Assembly (NCBI RefSeq): GCF_018588885.1
Contig: NZ_JAFFIW010000006.1
Location: 186,001-250,000 of the forward strand
Length of the DNA stretch: 64,000 nucleotides
Source of the DNA: Mesorhizobium sp. dw_380
GTDB lineage: Bacteria > Pseudomonadota > Alphaproteobacteria > Rhizobiales > Rhizobiaceae
Direction of reading: 5' to 3'
The translations under genes were made by a program, and so were the position numbers. Shown piece by piece: positions 25,422 to 33,717 of this stretch (the stretch's first letter is position 1; the number at the start of each line of letters is the position of its first letter). The notes under the pieces were generated by a model, which did no database searches, was not told the origin of the DNA, and saw nothing but the letters and a program-made list of their open reading frames with translations.

Positions 25422-25613
25422 TCAGGCGGCCCTCGCTTTGATGAGGTCGGCTTCCCGAATGGCCGAAATCGCCTCCAGGCTGGTGAGACCAAAGCGCTTC
25501 CTGATTTCCACAACTGAGGAATGCGGGCGGCTATGCTTGGGCGTGGTGGCCAGCCAGAGCGCCGCCTGGCTGATAAGCTCGGTGCTTTCGTGGTCGATGC
25601 CGGAGTTGACCAT
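25422..25613 (-). CDS. Small hypothetical protein
   Basis: 63 residues directly abutting genes on both sides. HSRPHSSVVEIRKRFGLTSL and EAISAIREADLIKARAA resemble a short helix-turn-helix-like motif seen in Rhizobiales prophage early genes. Function unknown. Confidence 0.6.
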   Translation of the reverse strand: MVNSGIDHESTELISQAALWLATTPKHSRPHSSVVEIRKRFGLTSLEAISAIREADLIKARAA

Positions 25614-25814
25614 TTATGCGGCCTCCGGCTTGTCAAATTGCCAGACGCGCGTGCGCGCCTGCTGTTCGAGCCACCCGTCGATGTCTTCGGGGCGGTAGCG
25701 AACTTGGTGGCCAATCTTCAGATAGCGCGGCCCAGCGCCAGTCTGCCGGGAATGCTCCAGCCACGACTTGGACTTGCCGATGCGCGATGCAGTTTGCTCG
25801 GAGTTGAGCAGCAT
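25614..25814 (-). CDS. AlpA/excisionase-family DNA-binding protein
   Basis: 66 residues, one MerR-like HTH: MLLNSEQTASRIGKSKSWLE, GAGPRYLKIGHQVRYRPEDI, DGWLEQQA. AlpA-type proteins act as excisionases or activators of integrase genes and are common in phage satellites. First of a run of four abutting or overlapping genes ending with the Rep-like protein. Confidence 0.8.
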   Translation of the reverse strand: MLLNSEQTASRIGKSKSWLEHSRQTGAGPRYLKIGHQVRYRPEDIDGWLEQQARTRVWQFDKPEAA

Positions 25815-25889
25815 CTACGTTGTCTCCCTTGCCAGCCGCTCCACCCAATTGTGGCGCGTTGGAAAGGGCTGTAGCTGGCTGCTTAGGAT

Positions 25890-25904
25890 GGTTAGCCGCT
25901 AACC
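25890..25904. promoter_or_regulatory. Perfect palindrome upstream of the AlpA-like gene
   Basis: GGTTAGC-C-GCTAACC spans the stop codon of the gene at 25892 and lies 75 bases before the AlpA-like start. No T-run follows, so an operator is more likely than a terminator. Confidence 0.4.
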
Positions 25905-26494
25905 GTCCTGCTTTTCTTCATGTAGGTGTCGTGGAATGTAGAGAAGGCAATTTCCTCAATCTTGCCGCCGATCTCGCACAGAAGTTTGTCGCCATCGCGA
26001 TAAGCCTCGATCTCTTCATCGTTATCATCGAGCCTGATTAAGAGGCCGGGACTTCGGTCCGGTATGGCGGCCCATTGCTCCTTTTTCGTTCCTCCTACCG
26101 TGGCAGCCAAGTGCTCGGCGATGGCTCTTTTCCAGATGGCTCTTTGCTTCCTGGGCTGACGTGCGCGTCGTTGTTGCGAGTCCGCATCCCAGCGCGCAAT
26201 GGCCTCTGCGAGATAGTTCCGGATGCCGTCGAACTCTCTAAGTTTCTCTTCGGCTTTGTCGTAGGCTTCGTCAGGGTCCATCTCGTTGGATGCAGCGACC
26301 TTCAGATAGAAGCGCACGTCGTCAAAGACGTTCTTGTGGCGAGCGGGATTGATGGCATCGGCGAAGAACGTTTTCCACGCGGGATCAGGTTGGAAGTCAC
26401 GCATTTTTGGAAGTCGCTTGTCCGCGACAATCTGCGCCGCGTGCTGCTCAGCGATTTCGAGTCGGTAGGCTAGGTCGGCGGCGCGCCCGCTCAT
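25892..26494 (-). CDS. Hypothetical protein downstream of integrase
   Basis: 200 residues from ATG 26494, which overlaps the integrase stop (ATGA). Helical and charged (AADLAYRLEIAEQHAAQIVA, DEAYDKAEEKLREFDGIRNY) with an acidic beta-rich end (RLDDNDEEIEAYRDGD). No family recognised. Coupling to integrase suggests a role in excision or its control. Confidence 0.65.
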   Translation of the reverse strand: MSGRAADLAYRLEIAEQHAAQIVADKRLPKMRDFQPDPAWKTFFADAINPARHKNVFDDVRFYLKVAASNEMDPDEAYDKAEEKLREFDGIRNYLAEAIARWDADSQQRRARQPRKQRAIWKRAIAEHLAATVGGTKKEQWAAIPDRSPGLLIRLDDNDEEIEAYRDGDKLLCEIGGKIEEIAFSTFHDTYMKKSRTVSG

Positions 26495-27591
26495 AGTTTC
26501 GGCCTCCACTTCCAGCCTGCAAACTTGTCGTCTCGCTGCCGGAGCTGCGCGTAGCGCTGCAGGGATGCCCAAGAGCGATGCCCGGACACAAGCGCAACGT
26601 GCGGGATGTTCCAGCCGGCCTCGAACAGCCGTGAGACGCCTTCGTGGCGAAGGTCGTGGAAATGCAGACCCTCAATGTCGAGCATCTTGCAAGCACGAGT
26701 GAAGGCGGCGCCGATGGCGTCGGTGGTGTAGGGGAAAATGTATTCGCCGCCGCCGGTGGTCGGTTTCATCCGCAACACAATGGCTTCTGCCTCCGGCGGC
26801 AACTCGCACCAGACATCGTTGCCACGTTTCGCGCCAGGGTTCTTCATGTCGCGGACCATAACGCGGCCGGCATGGTCCGCTGTCGTCGCCTCGAAGTCGG
26901 TCCAACGGATTCGCGTGATCTCTTCCATGCGGCGCGTCGAGAATGCGGCGAACAGTACGATCTCGACCATTGGCGCGGAATGCGGCGCACGTTCTGCGCG
27001 CTCCTGAAAGAACGTCAGCAGCCGGTCGAGCTCATCGAGGGTAGGGCGCCTTTCCCGCTTGTCCGACTTGGCAATGGCCCTCTGCTTTCGCAGCACGAAC
27101 ATCGCGTCGGACATCGCCTCCGGGTCGAGCGGATAGCCCCACGCTTTCTTGGCAATGGCGAAGACGCTGGCCATGTGCGAGAGGTAGTTGTTGATGGTCG
27201 ACGGTCCGGGGTTCGCCAAGCCAGTGACGGTGTGAATGGTCCTCGCAAAGGAAACGATGTCGTCGCTGCCGATGTCGGCGCACGACATACCGGCTATTGA
27301 GTGACGTTGAATTGCCGCAAGGCAGGCGGCTTTGGTCTTGCCGATCTCGCCACCATATTCCTCCAGGTATCGGCCTATGGCGTCGCCGAGCGTCTTGACC
27401 TCTTGCGTCGCGGCCTTGAAAGCCTTCGGGTTGTCGAGTTCGGCTTCCCGTTGCCGCAGCCACGCCTTTGCTGCCTTGTGGTCGCGGAACGTTCGGTTTT
27501 CCCGGACGGTCTTGCCGTCGCTTTTCCTGGCGATCTGACATAGGTAGGACGGTTTCCCGTCGCTTCGCGTTCTGGTAACTATCGTGCCCAT
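26491..27591 (-). CDS. Tyrosine recombinase/integrase
   Basis: 366 residues from ATG 27591 (MGTIVTRTRSDGK). N-terminal arm-binding part has SYLCQIARKSDGKTV; the catalytic domain shows the first Arg in AFSTRRMEEITRIRW, then HDLRHEGVSRLFEAG, SGHRSW and the nucleophile in LQRYAQL. It lies about 160 bases from attR, with CTACAAC repeats between. It inserts and, with the AlpA-like protein, probably excises the element at dusA. Confidence 0.93.
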   Translation of the reverse strand: MGTIVTRTRSDGKPSYLCQIARKSDGKTVRENRTFRDHKAAKAWLRQREAELDNPKAFKAATQEVKTLGDAIGRYLEEYGGEIGKTKAACLAAIQRHSIAGMSCADIGSDDIVSFARTIHTVTGLANPGPSTINNYLSHMASVFAIAKKAWGYPLDPEAMSDAMFVLRKQRAIAKSDKRERRPTLDELDRLLTFFQERAERAPHSAPMVEIVLFAAFSTRRMEEITRIRWTDFEATTADHAGRVMVRDMKNPGAKRGNDVWCELPPEAEAIVLRMKPTTGGGEYIFPYTTDAIGAAFTRACKMLDIEGLHFHDLRHEGVSRLFEAGWNIPHVALVSGHRSWASLQRYAQLRQRDDKFAGWKWRPKL

Positions 27592-27593
27592 CG

Positions 27594-27684
27594 CTACAAC
27601 ATCGCCCCATTCGCCTACAACAATGTTGTATCCGTTACAACAATGCCCTGCAAAATGCAACAATGCCCTGCAATGAGCTACAAC
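27594..27684. repeat. Right-end arm-type repeats between integrase and dusA
   Basis: CTACAAC occurs at 27594, 27615 and 27678. A perfect 15-bp palindrome TACAAC-AAT-GTTGTA spans 27616-27630. CAACAATGCCCTGCAA is repeated at 27638 and 27658, 20 bases apart. Mirror copies GTTGTAG lie inside the left end. These fit integrase or excisionase arm sites and would also overlap the int and dusA promoters. Confidence 0.65.
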
Positions 27685-27686
27685 AT

Positions 27687-28721
27687 ATGACCGGCACCAA
27701 GCCCGCAGATCACTACGAGAAAGCCCGGATTTCCGGCGTCCCGGTCGTGTCGATTGCACCCATGATGGACTGGACGGATCGGCATTGCCGCTTCTTCCAT
27801 CGCCAGCTGACGAGCCATGCGCTGCTCTATACTGAAATGGTGGTGGCAGACGCGGTCATCCACGGGACGCGCGAGCGGCTGCTTGGCTTCGATCAAGCGG
27901 AACATCCGGTTGCCCTGCAGCTCGGCGGCTCCGATCCAGCAAAACTTGCCGAGGCAGCGCGCATCGGCGAAGCCTTCGGCTATGACGAGGTCAACCTCAA
28001 TGTCGGCTGCCCGTCCGACCGCGTCCAGTCGGGCACGTTCGGTGCGTGCCTGATGAAAGTGCCCGACCTCGTCGCCGGCTGCGTCGCGGCGATGAAGGCA
28101 TCGGTGAAGATCCCCGTCACCGTCAAATGCCGCATCGGCGTCGACGAACAGGATCCGGAGCCGGCGCTCGATGCGCTGGCGGACGGGGTTTTCGATGCCG
28201 GCGCCGACGCCCTGTGGGTGCATGCACGCAAGGCGTGGCTGGAAGGGCTGAGCCCCAAGGAAAACCGCGATGTCCCGCCGCTAGACTACAACAGGGTCTA
28301 TCGGCTGAAGGCCAGAAAACCAAACGAATTCATTGGCATCAATGGCGGTATTCAGTCGCTTGAGGAGGCGCGGGCGCATCTCGATCATGTCGACGGCGCC
28401 ATGCTCGGCCGCGCTGCCTACCACACGCCCGGCATTTTGGCCGGCGTTGACGCGGACTTCTACGGCGCGAAGCCCGAGGCGTTCGATTTTGCCGCGCTGA
28501 TCGATGCGATGGCGGATTATGCGGCGCGCCACATAGAACAGGGCGGGCGGCTCGGGCATGTCACCCGACATATGGTCGGACTGTTCCACGGGCTGCCCGG
28601 TGCGCGCCGTTATCGGCAGATCCTGTCGACCGACGCGACGCGGCCCGGCGCCGGGCCCGATGTGCTGAAGACGGCGTTCGCGGCCGTTGAATTCGCTGGC
28701 GGGGTCGCGGAAGCCGCCTGA
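27687..28721 (+). CDS. dusA: tRNA-dihydrouridine(20/20a) synthase DusA, N-terminus remodelled by the element
   Basis: 344 residues. Flavin-dependent enzyme that reduces uridine in the tRNA D-loop. Seen are IAPMMDWTDRHCRFF, LQLGGSDPAKLAEAA, the active-site Cys in NVGCPSDRVQSGTFGACLM and VHARKAWLEGLSPKENR. The first 22 residues (MTGTKPADHYEKARISG...) differ from the displaced start at 11508 and are longer than usual, so promoter, start codon and N-terminus now come from the element. An in-frame ATG at 27663 is possible. Confidence 0.93.
   Translation: MTGTKPADHYEKARISGVPVVSIAPMMDWTDRHCRFFHRQLTSHALLYTEMVVADAVIHGTRERLLGFDQAEHPVALQLGGSDPAKLAEAARIGEAFGYDEVNLNVGCPSDRVQSGTFGACLMKVPDLVAGCVAAMKASVKIPVTVKCRIGVDEQDPEPALDALADGVFDAGADALWVHARKAWLEGLSPKENRDVPPLDYNRVYRLKARKPNEFIGINGGIQSLEEARAHLDHVDGAMLGRAAYHTPGILAGVDADFYGAKPEAFDFAALIDAMADYAARHIEQGGRLGHVTRHMVGLFHGLPGARRYRQILSTDATRPGAGPDVLKTAFAAVEFAGGVAEAA
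27753..27778 (+). repeat. attR core repeat within dusA
   Basis: Partner of the 26-bp repeat at 11538 with one mismatch. Everything to its right is host dusA; the 66 coding bases to its left, from ATG 27687, should be element-supplied. Confidence 0.85.
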
Positions 28722-28723
28722 CC

Positions 28724-29428
28724 TCAGTCCCTGAGGATCATGCGGTCGCCGCGCACGTCGAAGCCCGACAGCGAGCCGATAAAGTTCATGCCGAGCAGGC
28801 TTTGGCTGAGCATGCCGGGCGCCGCGACCATGACAGGCATGTCCTTGCGCACGATGCCGCCGATCGCGAGTTGGTCGGTTTTCACAGCCGCGGCGCGTGC
28901 CATGCCGTTGGCCGTCGATACCGCTATCGTGTAGTTGAGTGCGGCCGGGTTGAATCCGGCAGCTTGCGCGTCTTCGGACGTCAGCACGGTGCTGGTCGCG
29001 CCGGTGTCGACAACGGCCCGCACTGGATTGCCATTGACCAGGATGCGCGCTTCGAAATGACCATTTTCGGCCTTGTCGAGGGTCACGGTGGCGTGGCCGT
29101 CTTCGATGCCGAGCGCCAGCGGACTGCCGGGAACGAGGCCCGCGGTCACCCGGCTGGCAACGTCCTGCAGTTCGTAGCGATACTGGTAGCCTGCGATCAG
29201 CGCGAGCACGATTGCCGCCCAGGCGCCGAGATTGCGGGCCATGGCGCCCAACGGGCGGCCTGACCGCAGCAGGCCGGCGCCAATAACGGCGCCGAAGGCG
29301 CCAAGCCAGATCAGCCGGCCGAAATCATAATTCTCGATGCCGAGCGTGCTGCCGGCGGAATCGTTGAACATCAGCAGGACTGCTGCGACGCCGATCACAG
29401 CCATTAGAATCCAGAACAGCCGGCTCAT
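28724..29428 (-). CDS. TIGR02281 family clan AA aspartic protease
   Basis: 234 residues. Three hydrophobic segments lie in the first 90 residues (FWILMAVIGVAAVLLMF and two more), then a retropepsin-like domain with catalytic VDTGATSTVLT near residue 140 and LLGMNFIGSL near the end. Membrane-anchored, protease domain probably periplasmic. Convergent with dusA, two bases between stops. Substrate unknown. Confidence 0.88.
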   Translation of the reverse strand: MSRLFWILMAVIGVAAVLLMFNDSAGSTLGIENYDFGRLIWLGAFGAVIGAGLLRSGRPLGAMARNLGAWAAIVLALIAGYQYRYELQDVASRVTAGLVPGSPLALGIEDGHATVTLDKAENGHFEARILVNGNPVRAVVDTGATSTVLTSEDAQAAGFNPAALNYTIAVSTANGMARAAAVKTDQLAIGGIVRKDMPVMVAAPGMLSQSLLGMNFIGSLSGFDVRGDRMILRD

Positions 29429-29438
29429 CCGCCCCTCG

Positions 29439-29669
29439 CTAAAGTGCGTCGCGTTCGCGTGCCATGCGGGTACGGCGCGTTTCCCGGCGCGGCCGGCGCT
29501 CGACGGTTTCCATCCGGGCAGGCAGTTCGGCCATCACGCCGCGCCGCGTTTCCGGCGTCATCCCCATCCAGGCGCCGATTTCCTCGCGCGTGCGACCGCA
29601 CCCGAAGCAGAAGCCGGTTTTCATGTCGATCGAACAGACCAGGATGCAGGGGGATTCGATGGCCGTCAT
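29439..29669 (-). CDS. DUF1289 family protein
   Basis: 76 residues from ATG 29669. The conserved cysteines SPCILVCSIDMKTGFCFGCG and REEIGAWMGM define DUF1289, a small probable metal-binding family. The basic tail (RRPRRETRRTRMARERD) is unusual. It precedes the aspartic protease gene by 10 bases and probably shares its mRNA. Confidence 0.85.
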   Translation of the reverse strand: MTAIESPCILVCSIDMKTGFCFGCGRTREEIGAWMGMTPETRRGVMAELPARMETVERRPRRETRRTRMARERDAL

Positions 29670-29867
29670 GACTTTCTCTTGAGGGACCCGTCCGGAATCC
29701 GCTCTTCCACCTCCACATGGTGCAACGGCAAAGCCAATGCAAGCCCTCGCGATCGCGCCCTCCGCAGCCGCCTTTGCGGCAATCAAAGAGGATGATCAGG
29801 AGGAGGTTGTGTCGACCACGCAAGGCAGCTATGCCGCTCACCAGTTCCAGGAATGATTGCCCATCAC

Positions 29868-30866
29868 ATGACCAGCGCACTGCCCTTCGACGATTTTCGC
29901 AACCTGCTCGACACCCTGCCGGCAGCCGACTTCAAAGCCGAGGCGCGGGTTCGCACTCTGTTTGCCAAGGCCGACAAGCCGGCGAATTCGCTCGGCCGTA
30001 TCGAGGACATCGCCGCGTGGCTTGCTGCCTGGAGCGGCCGGGCTCCGCCCGCCGTCACAAGGCCGCTAATGGCGGTCTTTGCCGGCAATCATGGTGTCGT
30101 CAGGCATGGCGTTTCGCCACGGCCGGTGGCGGCAACCGCCGAAGCGGTCGAGCTTTGCGCGGCCGGCGGTGCGGCGATCAACCAGATCTGCATTGCCAAC
30201 GATCTTGGGCTGAAAGTGTTCGATCTTGCCCTGCATATCCCGACCGGCGATATCACGGATGATGCCGCGCTGGATGAGCGCGGCTGTGCGGCCACCATGG
30301 CCTTCGGCATGGAAGCGATCGCCGGCGGCACCGACCTGCTTTGCCTCGGCGATCTCGGCGTCGGCAATTCCACCATAGCCGCGGCGCTGTTTGCGGCGCT
30401 GTTCGGGGGCAGGGGTGCCGACTGGGTCGGCCCGGGATCGGGCGCCGATGCGGCGATGCAGGCCCGCAAGGCGGAGGTGGTCGATGCGGCGATGGCCTTT
30501 CACCGCGGCCATCTCGAAGACCCGTTGGAGGCGCTGCGTCGCGTCGGCGGCCGCGAGTTCGCCGCGATAGCCGGCGCCATCATCGCCGCGCGGATGCAGA
30601 AGATCCCGGTGCTGCTCGACGGCTTTGCAGCAACGGCAGCCGCGGCGGCACTGCACGCCGCGAACCCTGCAGCTCTTGACCATTGTCTTCTCGCCAGCCT
30701 GTCGTCGGAGCCCGCGCATGCACGGGCCGCCGAGCGGATCGGCCTGCGCCCGTTGCTCGACCTGGGTATAAGCCATGGCGAAGGAGCAGGCGCAGCTCTT
30801 GCCGCAGGCCTGGTCAAGGCGGCGGCGCTGACCAGTTCAGGCATGGCGGCGGCTGTTCGGGGCTAA
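29868..30866 (+). CDS. cobT: Nicotinate-nucleotide--dimethylbenzimidazole phosphoribosyltransferase
   Basis: 332 residues. Makes alpha-ribazole phosphate for the lower ligand of cobalamin. Signatures are PANSLGRIEDIAAWLA, FAGNHGVVRHGVS, CLGDLGVGNSTIAAAL and the catalytic Glu in DLGISHGEGAGAALA near the end. ATG 29868 gives the normal length; another ATG lies five codons earlier. No other cobalamin gene or B12 riboswitch is visible nearby. Confidence 0.93.
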   Translation: MTSALPFDDFRNLLDTLPAADFKAEARVRTLFAKADKPANSLGRIEDIAAWLAAWSGRAPPAVTRPLMAVFAGNHGVVRHGVSPRPVAATAEAVELCAAGGAAINQICIANDLGLKVFDLALHIPTGDITDDAALDERGCAATMAFGMEAIAGGTDLLCLGDLGVGNSTIAAALFAALFGGRGADWVGPGSGADAAMQARKAEVVDAAMAFHRGHLEDPLEALRRVGGREFAAIAGAIIAARMQKIPVLLDGFAATAAAAALHAANPAALDHCLLASLSSEPAHARAAERIGLRPLLDLGISHGEGAGAALAAGLVKAAALTSSGMAAAVRG

Positions 30867-30888
30867 GAGTCTTTCGGCCCCCGGCGCG

Positions 30889-31416
30889 TCAACGCCTGAA
30901 ATTGGGGATACGATAGACGACTGAACTATATTTCGAATTGGAGCGGGTCCCGACTACGCGGCCGCCAAGGTCTTCCGCGATTCTTCTGCTCGCCACGTTT
31001 TCTTCGGCGACAGGGTAGGCGAAGCAATCCGGATCGAGTTCGTCGGATGCCCAGGCCGCCACAGCGGCAACGGCCTCCCGGCCGAAGCCGTTTCCATGGG
31101 CGTCCTCCCTTATCCAAATTCCGATCTCGGGACAGGCGGTCGTAGCCGCGTGAAGTCCGACAAGCCCCAGACAACGATCGTCAGCCAACGCGCGCACGAC
31201 GAAATGCAAATCCGATCCGTCAAGGATCGGCGTCAGCCAGGAGCGCCATACCTCGGCAAAGGCCATTGGTGATCGAGGCGGCTCCCACTGCATGAACCGG
31301 GTGATCGCGGGCGTGATGGCGGCAAAGACCTCTTCAGCGTCGTCGGCCTTAAACAGCTTCAGGCGAAGCCGTTCTGATTTGATTTCGACGCCGCTGGCAT
31401 CCCAATGTGCGGTCAT
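30889..31416 (-). CDS. GNAT family N-acetyltransferase (RimJ/RimL-like)
   Basis: 175 residues. SERLRLKLFKADDAEEVFAA at the start, IGIWIREDAHGNGFGREAVA for acetyl-CoA binding, and ENVASRRIAEDLGGRVVG are typical of RimJ/RimL acetyltransferases. Likely acetylates a protein N-terminus or small amine. Convergent with cobT. Confidence 0.85.
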   Translation of the reverse strand: MTAHWDASGVEIKSERLRLKLFKADDAEEVFAAITPAITRFMQWEPPRSPMAFAEVWRSWLTPILDGSDLHFVVRALADDRCLGLVGLHAATTACPEIGIWIREDAHGNGFGREAVAAVAAWASDELDPDCFAYPVAEENVASRRIAEDLGGRVVGTRSNSKYSSVVYRIPNFRR

Positions 31417-31467
31417 TGCGGTCCGCGTTCCTTCTTCCAGGCCGGATGGAAACAGGCCGCAGGACTG

Positions 31468-32991
31468 CTACCGCCTGCGCACCGCCACCGCCGCGGTCGG
31501 CAGCGCCGGCAGTTCTTCCATCACCCGGCTCAGCGGGAAGATGGCGATCGCCTCGGTGCCTTCGCGCAGCTTGGAATGGAGTTCGAACTCGCCGCCATGC
31601 ATGGCAAGCAGCCCTTGCACGATCGGCAGGCCAAGCCCGGTGCCCTGCTCGGCGCTCTTGATGGCGATCGAGCCCTGCCCGAAGGCTGAAAGCACCACCG
31701 GGATCTCGTCCTCGGGAATGCCGGGGCCATTGTCCTTGATCGAAATGTATTGCCCGCCGCCGGCCGTCCAGCCGACGCGGACGCGGATTTCGCCCCCGGT
31801 GGCGGTGAACTTGATGGCGTTGGACAGAAGGTTGAGCGTGATCTGGCGCACGGCGCGCTCGTCGGCAAACAGCCGCGGCAATGTCTGCTCGAAATCCTGG
31901 ACGACGCGGATATCCTTGTTGCGCGCCTTCAACTCCATCATATGGCAGCAATCCTCGACGATGTTGAGCAACATCACCGGCTCTTCGTTGAGCTGGTAGC
32001 GACCGGCCTCGATGCGCGAAAGGTCGAGTATCTCGTTGATCAGGTCCAGCAGATGCTGGCCGGAATCATGCACGTCGTTGGCGTAGTCGCGATAGGTGGG
32101 ATTGCTCATCGGCCCCAGCACTTCGTTCGCCATCACCTCGGAAAAGCCGAGAATGGCGTTGAGCGGCGTGCGCAATTCATGGCTCATCGAAGCGAGGAAC
32201 CGCGACTTTGCCAAATTGGCGTCCTCGGCCCGCCGCCGCGCCTCATCGGACATCGATTTCGCCGTCTCCAATTCGACGATCAGCGCATCCATTTCGGAGC
32301 GGAACGACAACATCATTCTGGAGGAGCGGTTGCGGTGACTGGCGACGTAGACAAAGAAAGGCAGCGACAAGACAAGCAGTCCGGCCATGATCGCCTCAAC
32401 CGGCATCCAAAGCTTGGTGCCGACATAGGCATAGACCGCCACCGGTACGGCAAAGGTCGCCAGCAGCGCTCCGCTGAGAGATGAGGCCATGAGAGCCGTC
32501 CAGGCCATGGCAAACAGCAGCACCACTGCCTTGATCACCTGGAATTGGTCGACGTCGCAGGCGCCGCAGCCAAGCCAGACGAACCAGGCCCAGCCGAGGC
32601 CGCAAAGGAAATGGCCGACCAGGAATTCCCGTCGCGTTTGCAAGGAGTTGAGCTGGGAAGCTTCCGTACGCTCGATGCGTCGCGCCATGAAAGCCACGAT
32701 GGTATAGCAGGTCAGCGTGAACAACGCCCAAAGCCCGATCTCATTGCCGACGCCGACGAGCCGGCCGGCCGCGGCGATCGCCAGGACGAGCAGCGGGATC
32801 GCCACGGCGCCGCTCGTCATCGCCCGGGCGTGGAGCTTTAGCAGTTCGCGGTCGAAATCGGGATTGCCGGCCTGCTGCGAAAGACGGTCGCGCGTCTTGC
32901 GCACCGCGCGCGCGACATCGCTGTTGCGATGCCGTTTCCGGCGGTCCACAATGAACTTGTCCGCTGTGTTCGAGCGTTGCAAGGGCATCAA
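31468..32991 (-). CDS. Membrane sensor histidine kinase
   Basis: 507 residues. About six membrane segments lie between residues 57 and 217, with no obvious periplasmic sensor domain. A short coiled linker leads to the H-box SHELRTPLNAILGFSEVM (His about 271), N-box ITLNLLSNAIKFT, DNGPGIP and GTGLGLPIVQGL. No response regulator gene is adjacent, so it is an orphan here. It resembles PleC/DivJ-like kinases in its core only. ATG 32988 is an equally good start. Confidence 0.9.
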   Translation of the reverse strand: MMPLQRSNTADKFIVDRRKRHRNSDVARAVRKTRDRLSQQAGNPDFDRELLKLHARAMTSGAVAIPLLVLAIAAAGRLVGVGNEIGLWALFTLTCYTIVAFMARRIERTEASQLNSLQTRREFLVGHFLCGLGWAWFVWLGCGACDVDQFQVIKAVVLLFAMAWTALMASSLSGALLATFAVPVAVYAYVGTKLWMPVEAIMAGLLVLSLPFFVYVASHRNRSSRMMLSFRSEMDALIVELETAKSMSDEARRRAEDANLAKSRFLASMSHELRTPLNAILGFSEVMANEVLGPMSNPTYRDYANDVHDSGQHLLDLINEILDLSRIEAGRYQLNEEPVMLLNIVEDCCHMMELKARNKDIRVVQDFEQTLPRLFADERAVRQITLNLLSNAIKFTATGGEIRVRVGWTAGGGQYISIKDNGPGIPEDEIPVVLSAFGQGSIAIKSAEQGTGLGLPIVQGLLAMHGGEFELHSKLREGTEAIAIFPLSRVMEELPALPTAAVAVRRR

Positions 32992-33061
32992 AACTTCAAT
33001 TTACGTGCAGCGGTTTCAAGGTGTTAAGCTACGTTCGAATGATTAACCAACCGTTTGCCAT

Positions 33062-33685
33062 ATGAGCCGTTCCTGGTCGCCAAGATCGCGCCGTCGGTAC
33101 GCGGCGCCGCGCCCAAGAAGCCTGTGGCGCAAAGTGCTCGACTACGGGTTGGCCGTCATCATTCTGGGGCTGCTGATCCTGCTGGCGGCGCGCCTCGATC
33201 GGGTGGAGACGCGCAAGACGCAAGGCGCGGCGATTATCAATGACGGCGATTCGATCACACTCGGCACCGAGCGTATCCGCATGCGCGGCATCGACGCCCC
33301 GGAATACACCCAGACCTGCCGCAGGAACGGCGCCGACTATGCCTGCGGCACGCTTGCGCGCCAGTCCCTGGTACGCCTGATCGCCGGCAGGCCGGTCACC
33401 TGCAGCGGTTGGCAGCGGGATCGTTATGGCCGATTGCTTGGCGACTGCAAGGCTGGCGGCACCGATCTCAACCGCGCCCAGGTCGAGGCGGGTTGGGCCG
33501 TCGCCTATGGCGATTTCGAAAGCGAGGAGACTGTTGCCAGGGCGGCAAAGGCTGGTATCTGGGCGGGCACGTTCGACCAGCCGCAGGACTGGCGCGACAG
33601 CCATCACGGCGAGGTCGTGGAGCGAAAGCACGGCACGCTGGCGTCGATCGGCGACGCCGTGCGGGAGATATTCCGCTTCTGGTGA
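33062..33685 (+). CDS. Membrane-anchored thermonuclease (SNase) family protein
   Basis: 207 residues. One N-terminal membrane helix (YGLAVIILGLLILLAA), then an SNase fold with NDGDSITLGTERIRMRGIDA, the catalytic Arg/Glu context RQSLVRLIAG and DRYGRLLGDC, and VEAGWAVAYGDFESEE. Likely degrades nucleic acid outside the inner membrane. Followed 33 bases later by a GST gene. Confidence 0.88.
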   Translation: MSRSWSPRSRRRYAAPRPRSLWRKVLDYGLAVIILGLLILLAARLDRVETRKTQGAAIINDGDSITLGTERIRMRGIDAPEYTQTCRRNGADYACGTLARQSLVRLIAGRPVTCSGWQRDRYGRLLGDCKAGGTDLNRAQVEAGWAVAYGDFESEETVARAAKAGIWAGTFDQPQDWRDSHHGEVVERKHGTLASIGDAVREIFRFW

Positions 33686-33717
33686 AGCGTATCTGGTGGA
33701 AGGTAACGGAGGATCGA

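Larger units (their letters stand above)
11538..27778. mobile_element. Integrated phage-satellite-like element (or reduced prophage) in dusA
   Basis: About 16.2 kb bounded by 26-bp direct repeats that are part of the dusA coding sequence. It contains integrase, AlpA-like regulator, Rep-like protein with internal iterons, XRE regulator with operators, small terminase, ClpP-like protease, SPRY protein, HNH nuclease, DNA ligase and about 20 small unknown genes. Many minus-strand genes are chained by 4-base ATGA overlaps. No large terminase, portal, capsid, tail, holin or lysin was recognised, so it cannot form a virion alone as far as can be seen. dusA is a known integration target for phages and islands. 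Confidence 0.85.
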
